A stretch of 11,720 bases of DNA from an uncultured Hungatella sp. Its GTDB lineage: Bacteria; Bacillota; Clostridia; Lachnospirales; Lachnospiraceae. The position numbers and the translations under genes are program-made. The notes beneath the pieces are model-generated. The model worked only from the letters and a program-made list of their open reading frames with translations, searched no databases and was not told where the DNA came from. Within the stretch, counting starts at the first letter, position 1. Every line of letters begins with the position of its first letter. The stretch is from positions 1 through 11,720 of the forward strand of contig CAJUPQ010000096.1 of NCBI GenBank assembly GCA_910588505.1, in the 5' to 3' direction. This document shows, piece by piece, positions 6,599 to 11,720 of this stretch.

Positions 6599-7519
6599 TT
6601 ATTTTCCTCCCTCCACGCGAATCCTCGGATCAACCACCGAGTACAAAAGATCGGCAGCCAGATTCCCCCCGATGATCACCACTGTGGTAAAGATCACCGT
6701 GCCCTGCAAAAGAGGCATATCCCGGCTGTTGATGGCGTCCACTGCCAGACGCCCCACCCCCGGTATGCTGAACAAAGTCTCTGTGATCACCGCGCCGGAC
6801 AGAAGGCTGGAAACCTGGATGGCCATCATGGTGATCACCGGTAGAAGGGAATTCTTCAGGGCGTGGCCCAAAATCACTGACACAGGAGCCAGCCCCTTGG
6901 CCCTGGCTGTGCGGATGTAGTCGTCCTCCAGCACCTCCAGAAGGCTGGACCTGGTAAGCCTGGCAATGGTCCCCGCCGCGTTCCACCCCAGCACCACAGC
7001 CGGCAGAATCAGATGCTTTGGAGAAGAAAACCCGGACACAGGCAGGATCCCATTGAACACGTTCTGTAAGATCATCCCCACGGAAAAGGCCGGTATGGAA
7101 ACGCCGCACAGGGCAAACCCCATAAACAGATGATCCGCCAGAGAATTTTTCCTGATGGCGGAGACGATCCCCGCCGGGATCCCGATAACCCAGGACAGGG
7201 CCGCAGCCGTCACGGCCAGCATCAGCGTCTTCGGAAACGCGTTGGCGATCAGGGAGGATACGCTGCGGGACAGCTTGTAGGATGTGCCGAAATCCCCGTG
7301 GAGCGCGTCCCACAAATACCACCCAAACCGCACATACCACGGATCGTTCAAGTGCATAGACTCGCTTAACCGCTCAATCACATCCACCTTCACCTTCTCC
7401 CCCATCATCACGGTCAGGGGATCCCCAGGCACCACGCTGAGCATCACAAAGATCAGAAAGACCACTCCAATGAGCACAGGGACGGTGACCGCTATCCGCT
7501 TGGTTATATACTTTAACAT
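6599..7519 (-). CDS. dppB: Peptide/nickel-class ABC importer permease, DppB type
   Basis: This 306-residue permease pairs with DppC. It begins with the typical MLKYITKRI plus membrane segment (9-29) ending in VVPGDP, followed by an outside loop with HGDFGTSY (74-81) and five further membrane segments. The EAA docking loop is DDYIRTARAKGLAPVSVILG (199-218), and the end LLYSVVDPRIR is standard for the family. Length is normal. The ribosome binding site AGAGGGGA lies at 7527-7534 with a 7-nt spacer. The gap to the upstream lipoprotein gene is 265 nt and contains a MITE-like insertion, a hairpin and a candidate promoter, so expression may be partly uncoupled from the lipoprotein gene. Confidence 0.95.
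   Translation of the reverse strand: MLKYITKRIAVTVPVLIGVVFLIFVMLSVVPGDPLTVMMGEKVKVDVIERLSESMHLNDPWYVRFGWYLWDALHGDFGTSYKLSRSVSSLIANAFPKTLMLAVTAAALSWVIGIPAGIVSAIRKNSLADHLFMGFALCGVSIPAFSVGMILQNVFNGILPVSGFSSPKHLILPAVVLGWNAAGTIARLTRSSLLEVLEDDYIRTARAKGLAPVSVILGHALKNSLLPVITMMAIQVSSLLSGAVITETLFSIPGVGRLAVDAINSRDMPLLQGTVIFTTVVIIGGNLAADLLYSVVDPRIRVEGGK
6605..6611 (-). promoter_or_regulatory. Ribosome binding site deciding the dppC start
   Basis: GGGAGGA on the minus strand, 7 nt before the ATG at 6597. It lies inside the end of the permease B gene and favours the shorter start over 6633. Confidence 0.8.
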
Positions 7520-7567
7520 CTGAAATTCCCCTCTTTACTGAATATAGATAACGCCATACGTTTCCTT

Positions 7568-7596
7568 ATTGTACCACAACAGGCGGCCAAGGTAAA
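7568..7596 (-). promoter_or_regulatory. Candidate internal promoter for the permease/ATPase genes
   Basis: Reading leftwards, TTTACC (7591-7596) lies 17 bp before TACAAT (7568-7573), a good -10 box. Transcription would start near 7560, about 40 nt before dppB. The boxes overlap a hairpin (7579-7611). This is a sequence match only. Confidence 0.35.
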
Positions 7597-7611
7597 GACC
7601 AAGCCGCCTGT
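7579..7611 (-). other. Intercistronic hairpin between lipoprotein and permease genes
   Basis: ACAGGCGGC (7579-7587) pairs perfectly with GCCGCCTGT (7603-7611) around a 15-nt loop that can form a small inner GGT/ACC stem. No T-run follows in the direction of transcription, so it is more likely an RNA-stabilising or processing hairpin, or a partial terminator. Hairpins after the binding-protein gene are common in ABC operons, where the lipoprotein is needed in excess. Confidence 0.5.
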
Positions 7612-7636
7612 CATTTCCGCCGATAGGTATCCCTAC

Positions 7637-7780
7637 GTTACTGTTCACGGCCTGGTTGTTCACCACGCTGAACAACCAGGAGGATGCACGTAATGGCCGG
7701 AATCTGGGCCGCCCCATCACCGCAGGTGATTCAAAATGGCGGCCCAGGTTACTATTCACAGCCACACCGTGAATAGTAAC
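7637..7780. mobile_element. 144-bp MITE-like element with terminal inverted repeats and 8-bp target duplication
   Basis: The left end GTTACTGTTCACGG and the reverse complement of the right end, GTTACTATTCACGG, match at 13 of 14 bases. The element is flanked on both sides by the same 8 bp, ATCCCTAC (7629-7636 and 7781-7788), the mark of transposase-made insertion. Inside are three hairpins: CCTGGTTGTTCA/TGAACAACCAGG (12-bp perfect stem, 6-nt loop), TGGGCCGCC/GGCGGCCCA enclosing ATCACC/GGTGAT, and GTTACTATTCAC/GTGAATAGTAAC (12-bp perfect stem, 7748-7780). It has no transposase gene and is too small to encode one, so it would move with a transposase in trans. The duplicated bases contain the TAG stop of the lipoprotein gene, so the insertion left that protein intact. 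I cannot name the parent IS family. Confidence 0.75.
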
Positions 7781-7784
7781 ATCC

Positions 7785-9482
7785 CTACTTTTCCAGGGAC
7801 ACCGTATAATAGGAAACATCCGTCCACCCGTTCCACGCCACATGGAAATCCTTCACCCAGTCCTGAACCACCACAATATGGTCCATCTGGAACAGCGGCA
7901 GCACCGCGGCGTCATCCTGAACCACTGCCGTGTCGATCTTCTGATACAGGGCCATCCGCTCATCCTCGTCCACCATAGCCCTGGCGTCCTCCAGCCACTG
8001 GTACACATCTGTGTTCTTGTGGTTGTTGGAGCGGATCTTTGCGTTCCTCTCCGTAAAGAATGTGTAAAGGAAATTATCCGGGTCATTGAAATCCGCCTTC
8101 CAGGAAGCCCTGGTCATGCCAAGCCTTCCCTCCTTCCGCTCTGCAAAATAAGCCGCGTCGTCCATCTGTTTGATGGTCACGGTAATGCCCACCTGGCTTA
8201 ACATGGACTGAACCACCTGGTTGATGGCCAGGGCGTCCGGATTGTCCGTCTGCTGACAGATCTCCAGCTCACAGCCGTCACTGTATCCCGCCTCCGCCAG
8301 AAGGGCCCTGGCTCCCTCCGGGTCATAGGGGATCTCCTGGGCGTCATAAGCGCCCAGCACTCCGTCCGGCAGCATGGAATTCACCAGATGACCGGCCCCG
8401 CTGTACATCTGATCCAGAATAGTCTGACGGTCAATGGCCATGGAGATGGCCTTTCTCACCCGCACATCATCCGTAGGCTTCATATCCTGGTTAAAGACGT
8501 AGAAATAACTTCCCGCCTCAGGGCCTGTCACCAGATTATCCTTGTAGGCGTCATTTTCCAGGAAATAGCCCAGCTGGGAGGAGGAACTGCTCAGATCCAC
8601 AATATCCAGCTCCCCGTTCTCGTACATCAGCTTCTGAGTATTCTCGTCCGGAACCTGGATCACCTCAATGCCGTCCAGCTTAGGCGCTCCCTTAAAATAA
8701 TCGTCGTTGCGCACCATGGTCAGCTTGTCATTGAGCACCCAGTCCGACATCTTAAACGGGCCGGTCCCCACGGTCACCTGGGGATCGATCCCAAACTGAT
8801 CCCCCGCTGCCTCCGTGGCCTTCCGGTTGTAGATGGAGCAGGCCGGCGTGGCCAGATTGGCTAAAAACGGCCCAAAAGGCGCCTCCAGAGTCAGCTCCAC
8901 CGTGTTCTCATCCAGAGCCACGGCTCCCTCCACCCCATCGGCCTGGCCGTCCAGCCTGGCCTTGGCGCCCTTGATCATGCTGAAGGCATCCGTGTTCCTG
9001 GCTCCTGTGTCCGGGTCCATCATGCGGTCAATGGTGTACACCACATCGTCTGCTGTCAGCTTCTCCCCGTTGTGGAACGTCACATCGTCCCGAAGATGGA
9101 AGGTGTACACCAGCCCGTCGTCGCTGACCGTCCAGCTCTCTGCCAGGCTTGGCACGATCTCGGCCACCCCGTCCACCACCTCGCACTCCACCAGGCGGTC
9201 GTAAATATTTAAGGGGACCACATAAAACTCCGTGTCCTTCTGAGTATCCACAGTAGGAAATTCACGTTTTGCGGGAATGTGGAGCATATTGCCCCCGGGC
9301 GCTGTCTGGCTTACAGCCTCCGTCCCGCCCACACTCTCCTGGGATGCCTGGGTATCGCTGGAACCTTCCCCGGCAGTTACGGCCGCCGTGGTCTGGCTCT
9401 CCTCCTCAAAGGCTGAGCCGCACCCGCTTAAACTGCCCACCACCATGGCTCCTGCCAGCAGCAAAGATACATATTTTCTCAT
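7785..9482 (-). CDS. dppA: Peptide/nickel-class ABC importer substrate-binding lipoprotein (SBP_bac_5)
   Basis: This 565-residue extracytoplasmic receptor delivers substrate to the permeases. It has a lipoprotein signal: MRKYVSLLLAGAMVVGSLSG then Cys21 (lipobox LSGC), so it is lipid-anchored outside the membrane. Residues 22-66 form a Ser/Thr/Glu/Gly linker. The SBP_bac_5 domain follows, with the family signature around YTFHLRDDVTFHNGEKLTAD (126-145), VGTGPFKM, and DDVRVRKAISMAIDRQTILD in the second lobe. The start at 9482 gives a proper signal peptide. The longer frame to 9551 would put 23 extra residues ahead of it. The ribosome binding site AGGAGG (9496-9501) is strong, but its 13-nt spacer is long. 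The family binds di- or oligopeptides, nickel chelates or other small ligands; the operon and the nearby peptidase favour peptides, but this is inference. Confidence 0.94.
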   Translation of the reverse strand: MRKYVSLLLAGAMVVGSLSGCGSAFEEESQTTAAVTAGEGSSDTQASQESVGGTEAVSQTAPGGNMLHIPAKREFPTVDTQKDTEFYVVPLNIYDRLVECEVVDGVAEIVPSLAESWTVSDDGLVYTFHLRDDVTFHNGEKLTADDVVYTIDRMMDPDTGARNTDAFSMIKGAKARLDGQADGVEGAVALDENTVELTLEAPFGPFLANLATPACSIYNRKATEAAGDQFGIDPQVTVGTGPFKMSDWVLNDKLTMVRNDDYFKGAPKLDGIEVIQVPDENTQKLMYENGELDIVDLSSSSSQLGYFLENDAYKDNLVTGPEAGSYFYVFNQDMKPTDDVRVRKAISMAIDRQTILDQMYSGAGHLVNSMLPDGVLGAYDAQEIPYDPEGARALLAEAGYSDGCELEICQQTDNPDALAINQVVQSMLSQVGITVTIKQMDDAAYFAERKEGRLGMTRASWKADFNDPDNFLYTFFTERNAKIRSNNHKNTDVYQWLEDARAMVDEDERMALYQKIDTAVVQDDAAVLPLFQMDHIVVVQDWVKDFHVAWNGWTDVSYYTVSLEK

Positions 9483-9495
9483 GATATCACACTTT

Positions 9496-9501
9496 CCTCC
9501 T
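9496..9501 (-). promoter_or_regulatory. Ribosome binding site of dppA with a long spacer
   Basis: AGGAGG on the minus strand, 13 nt before the ATG at 9482. The distance is longer than the usual 5-10 nt. No ATG, GTG or TTG lies in the right frame between them, so the start stays at 9482. Confidence 0.6.
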
Positions 9502-9513
9502 GTCCTGATGTAC

Positions 9514-9547
9514 AAAAAGGGCATTAGAAGTAACCTAATGCCCCTTT
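9514..9547 (-). terminator. Terminator-like hairpin in the dppA leader
   Basis: GGGCATTAG pairs perfectly with CTAATGCCC (9519-9527 with 9535-9543, 7-nt loop), and AAAG/TTTT extends the stem. Reading leftwards, the stem is followed by TTTTTG, as in an intrinsic terminator. It starts about 10-15 nt after the predicted transcription start and ends before the dppA ribosome binding site. It could terminate or attenuate transcription into the operon, or stop read-through from the M32 gene. There is no room for a riboswitch aptamer before it. Confidence 0.6.
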
Positions 9548-9564
9548 GCATTTATGTCAGTGAT

Positions 9565-9593
9565 ATTATAAAATGATTTGAGCAGGATTGCAA
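9565..9593 (-). promoter_or_regulatory. Main promoter of the ABC importer operon
   Basis: Reading leftwards, -35 TTGCAA (9588-9593), a 17-bp spacer and a perfect -10 TATAAT (9565-9570). The start point would be near 9558, giving a leader of about 75 nt before the ATG at 9482. Upstream of the -35 is an A/T-rich patch, but I see no clear CodY or CcpA box. Confidence 0.7.
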
Positions 9594-9638
9594 CTGTTTT
9601 TTCAGTCTGCGCCTTGCAAAAGCAGAACTTTAGTAACA

Positions 9639-9660
9639 GGGCAGGCAGCCCGTCCTGCCC
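9639..9660 (-). terminator. Hairpin just after the M32 gene (weak terminator candidate)
   Basis: GGGCAGG (9639-9645) pairs with CCTGCCC (9654-9660), 8-nt loop, 8 nt past the M32 stop codon. No T-run follows, so ending transcription here is uncertain. Confidence 0.35.
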
Positions 9661-9668
9661 CACATCCG

Positions 9669-11174
9669 TCAGTCCCTTTCCACCCCATACAATTTCCCGT
9701 ACTTCTCTGTCAGATAGTCCACATAATACTGAGGGTTAAAATCCTCCCCGGTCACGTCTTTTAAGATCTGTCTGCTGGTCTTTAGCTTCCCGTACCTGTG
9801 GATATGCTCCCGCAGAAATTCCCTTATGGGCCCAAGATCCCCTCTCCGCAAAAGCCCCTCAAAGTCCATCTGCCCCTTCATATAGTGGTACAGCTGGGCT
9901 CCGAAGGCGCTTCCCAGGGCATAGGAAGGAAAATACCCAAAGGATCCCTGGGACCAGTGGATATCCTGCAAAACACCCTCTGACACCTGTTTAGGCCGCA
10001 CCCCTAAGTATTCCTCATACTTATCCGCCCAGATGTCCGGCAATTTCTCCACATCCAGATCTTCCTCAATGAGCATCTTCTCGATCTCATACCGGATCAG
10101 CACATGAAGGCTGTAGGTCAGCTCGTCCGCCTGAGTCCGTATCAAGCTTGGCTCCACCTTGTTGATGCCCCGGACAAACTGCTCCATGGTCACACTGCCC
10201 AGCTGCTTGGGAAATCTCTCCTGAAGTTTTTCGTACACAGGAACCCAGAAATTCTCGTTCCTGCCGATGATATTCTCAAAAAAGCGGGACTGGGATTCAT
10301 GCATGCCCATGGAAGTCCCCTGCCCCACCAAAGTCTGGGTCAGCTCATCCGGGATCCCAAGCTCGTAGATGGCATGGCCCGACTCATGGATCACAGAGAA
10401 CAGGGAATCATCCACATGGTCATTATAGCTGGTGGTAATGCGCACATCCTTGTTGTGAAGGTTGGTGGTAAATGGGTGGGCACTGACCGCCATAACGCCC
10501 CGGTCAAAATCAAACCCCACATACTCCGCAAAGAACCGCCCGACGGCCTCCTGGTCCTCCTCCCTGTAATCCCCTGTGAGAAAGCCATTGTCAATAGTCT
10601 TGCCGCTGTCTGTCAGTTTCTTAAGAAACGGGACCAGCTGCTCCTTCAAGACGCCGAAAAACCGGTCCAAAGTCTCCACGTCAAATCCCTTCTCATAGTC
10701 ATAAAGCATCACATCATAGAGCCTCTGGCCCTCCTTAGCCCGGTAGGAGGCAAACTTTTTCGTGTACTCCACGATCTTTTTCAGCACCGGGGCAAAGCTG
10801 TCAAAATCATTTTCCTTCTTTGCCCTGGCCCAGATGCCTGTGGAGCGGGCTGTCAGCTCCGCAAACTCCCGGTACTCCTCCTTTGGAACCCGCTCCAGCC
10901 TCTCCATCTCCTCTTTCAGCTCCCGGACAACGGCACGCTCCACCTGGGTAAGGCTGTCCCTTTCCTCTTCGCACCGCCTTACCAGCTCCTTTACCCGTTC
11001 ATCCGTGATCACGGAAAAATATTCTCCGGACAGAATTCCCACCACCCTGGTGGTGTTTCTCTCCGCCTCCTTTGGCGCCAGGGTCTCATTGTCCCACTCA
11101 AACAGGATCTTGGCAGTCTGAAACGCCAGGACCCGCTCCAGATAGGGCTTTAACTCCTCATATGCATGGTTCAT
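9669..11174 (-). CDS. M32 family metallocarboxypeptidase (thermostable carboxypeptidase Taq type)
   Basis: This 501-residue cytoplasmic zinc enzyme removes C-terminal amino acids from peptides. All family motifs are present and spaced as known: HPFT (233-236), DVRITT (243-248), the zinc motif HESGH (263-267) with catalytic Glu264, and HESQ (292-295), whose Glu293 lies 30 residues after the first His, as the third zinc ligand does in the Pyrococcus enzyme. IRTQADELTYSLH (345-357) and GYFPSYALG (413-421) follow. The length is normal and there is no signal peptide. The start at 11174 is chosen for AAGGAG (11185-11190) with a 10-nt spacer. The frame extends to 11276, but the extra 34 residues are not family-like. 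The gene is read towards the peptide importer and ends 186 nt before its ATG, so it may degrade imported peptides. The B. subtilis relative is ypwA. Confidence 0.96.
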   Translation of the reverse strand: MNHAYEELKPYLERVLAFQTAKILFEWDNETLAPKEAERNTTRVVGILSGEYFSVITDERVKELVRRCEEERDSLTQVERAVVRELKEEMERLERVPKEEYREFAELTARSTGIWARAKKENDFDSFAPVLKKIVEYTKKFASYRAKEGQRLYDVMLYDYEKGFDVETLDRFFGVLKEQLVPFLKKLTDSGKTIDNGFLTGDYREEDQEAVGRFFAEYVGFDFDRGVMAVSAHPFTTNLHNKDVRITTSYNDHVDDSLFSVIHESGHAIYELGIPDELTQTLVGQGTSMGMHESQSRFFENIIGRNENFWVPVYEKLQERFPKQLGSVTMEQFVRGINKVEPSLIRTQADELTYSLHVLIRYEIEKMLIEEDLDVEKLPDIWADKYEEYLGVRPKQVSEGVLQDIHWSQGSFGYFPSYALGSAFGAQLYHYMKGQMDFEGLLRRGDLGPIREFLREHIHRYGKLKTSRQILKDVTGEDFNPQYYVDYLTEKYGKLYGVERD

Positions 11175-11184
11175 GGTTACAGAT

Positions 11185-11190
11185 CTCCTT
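11185..11190 (-). promoter_or_regulatory. Ribosome binding site deciding the M32 start
   Basis: AAGGAG on the minus strand with a 10-nt spacer to the ATG at 11174. It excludes the longer in-frame start at 11276. Confidence 0.75.
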
Positions 11191-11216
11191 TTTCTTTCAG
11201 GCAATTTAGTTTCTGT

Positions 11217-11222
11217 ATTATA
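11217..11222 (-). promoter_or_regulatory. Candidate -10 box for the M32 gene
   Basis: A perfect TATAAT reads leftwards, about 43 nt before the ATG. The best -35 at suitable spacing is only TGATAA (16 bp away), so the promoter is tentative. Confidence 0.4.
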
Positions 11223-11299
11223 GTGTACAGATTCTCCCTTATCATGCCACAAAACAAAAGAATTTGCAACCGCCATTGCCGGCCTGGGCCGTCCACACC

Positions 11300-11334
11300 A
11301 AAAGCGGATGGCCCATTGTCTAAGGCATCCGCTT
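11300..11334 (-). terminator. Probable intrinsic terminator of the SleB-like gene
   Basis: Reading leftwards, AAGCGGATG (11334-11326) pairs perfectly with CATCCGCTT (11310-11302) around a 15-nt loop and runs into TTTT, two of which lie in the stem. It is 72 nt after the stop of the hydrolase gene and before the M32 -10 box, the expected place. The T-run is short, so strength is uncertain. Confidence 0.55.
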
Positions 11335-11405
11335 CATTCGCAATCCCTATCCGCTCAGACGTTCAGATTCTTTATACTCTCACAATACCCCCGCCCCTTA
11401 CTCAC

Positions 11406-11720
11406 TCAGCGATAACAGTATTTGTGATACCTTGTCTGGGCGTATAGCCCGCTGCCCTGCCGAAACCCTGCCTGGTACACCACGCTTGCCGGAAGGATGC
11501 TGCCGTTCTCCAAAAGCCACTTGGCATTTCTCCAGTTGGCCGGCGTAGGCTCCCGGTAATAATTCCCGTCCCTGGTGCAGGCATACTGCCCTCTCTGAAA
11601 CACCACTTCCTTTATGGTATTGGGGTACGCGCCGTGGGCTCTGCGGTTTAAGATCACAGAGCCGATGTAAAGCTGCTCCTCATCCGGATACCCCTGGCCT
11701 TCCCCGCAGATGGCGTGGGC
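11406..11720 (-). CDS. SleB-like cell-wall hydrolase, C-terminal part (5' end outside window)
   Basis: The visible 104 residues are the Hydrolase_2 (SleB/CwlJ) catalytic domain, which cuts peptidoglycan and in spore formers often the spore cortex during germination. The frame is open from the right edge with no stop, reading AHAICGEGQGYPDEEQLYIG then SVILNRRAHGAYPNTIKEVV. The Glu in CGEGQG is the likely catalytic acid of this family, and VILNR followed by YP-x-T-I-x-E-V-V is its conserved core. The GQYACTRDGNYY and AKWLLENG segments also fit. The domain ends with an aromatic tail (YHKYCYR). A GTG at 11657 is not a real start because family homology continues upstream. Whether this is true SleB or a housekeeping lytic enzyme cannot be told without the N-terminus. 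Confidence 0.88.
   Translation of the reverse strand, partial: AHAICGEGQGYPDEEQLYIGSVILNRRAHGAYPNTIKEVVFQRGQYACTRDGNYYREPTPANWRNAKWLLENGSILPASVVYQAGFRQGSGLYAQTRYHKYCYR

Noticed and set aside
6598..6633. A longer start for the permease C gene at 6633.
   Set aside because: It would overlap permease B by 35 nt and lacks a site as good as GGGAGGA, which sits just before 6597.
7637..7780. A possible CRISPR-like array, because the GTTACTRTTCAC motif recurs three times.
   Set aside because: The copies are in mixed orientation and irregularly spaced, with no equal-length spacers. Inverted ends plus target duplication explain them better.
7535..7843. A 102-codon minus-strand frame in the dppA-dppB gap with two AVNSN motifs.
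   Set aside because: The AVNSN motifs are translations of the element's repeated GTGAATAGTAAC-like ends. The frame spans the MITE-like element and has no ribosome binding site worth naming.
9483..9551. A 23-residue N-terminal extension of the binding lipoprotein (start at 9551).
   Set aside because: It would lie ahead of the lipoprotein signal peptide and include the leader hairpin and ribosome binding site.
9483..9560. A riboswitch in the dppA leader.
   Set aside because: Only one short hairpin fits in about 75 nt. No known aptamer core is visible and there is no space for one before the terminator stem.
10104..11153. A 349-codon open frame on the plus strand, antisense to the M32 gene.
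   Set aside because: The minus-strand frame carries every M32 motif in the right order. The antisense frame has no recognisable domain and is a by-product of codon bias.

Overview
The window looks like an ordinary chromosomal stretch from a Clostridia-type Firmicute, probably a Lachnospiraceae-like, spore-forming gut anaerobe. That placement is inferred from the strong AGGAGG-type ribosome binding sites, the SleB-type cell-wall hydrolase, the TetR/FMN-bind-like/MATE cluster and the M32 peptidase. I see no rRNA, tRNA, CRISPR array, phage gene or transposase. All genes except one lie on the minus strand.

Left block (1-3136): a MATE-family multidrug exporter (cut by the window's left edge) and a small membrane-anchored FMN-bind-like protein read leftwards. 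A TetR-family regulator is divergent to them. The shared intergenic region carries an 18-bp near-perfect palindrome centred on GAACATGTTC. It is placed so that one TetR dimer could control both directions, so this looks like a self-contained drug- or redox-responsive efflux module.

Middle block (3333-9482): a five-gene peptide/nickel-class (Dpp/Opp/Nik) ABC importer, read leftwards in the order lipoprotein, permease B, permease C, ATPase D, ATPase F. It has a good sigma-A-type promoter (9565-9593) and a terminator-like hairpin in its leader. Two of its junctions carry unusual DNA. Between the lipoprotein gene and permease B sits a 144-bp MITE-like element (7637-7780) with 14-bp terminal inverted repeats and a perfect 8-bp target-site duplication that includes the lipoprotein gene's stop codon. 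Between permease C and ATPase D there are about 2.5 copies of an ~80-bp tandem repeat. The copy next to ATPase D supplies its ribosome binding site.

Right block (9669-11720): an M32 metallocarboxypeptidase with all family motifs, transcribed towards the importer, and the C-terminal part of a SleB-like cell-wall hydrolase entering from the right edge. A peptidase next to a peptide importer suggests peptide scavenging, but this is inference from position.

The convergent gap between the TetR gene and the last ATPase (3137-3332) holds a ~120-nt imperfect palindrome with a G-rich tip. I did not find a wholly new gene system here. The items most worth following up are the MITE-like element, the tandem repeat, the large palindrome and the leader hairpin.
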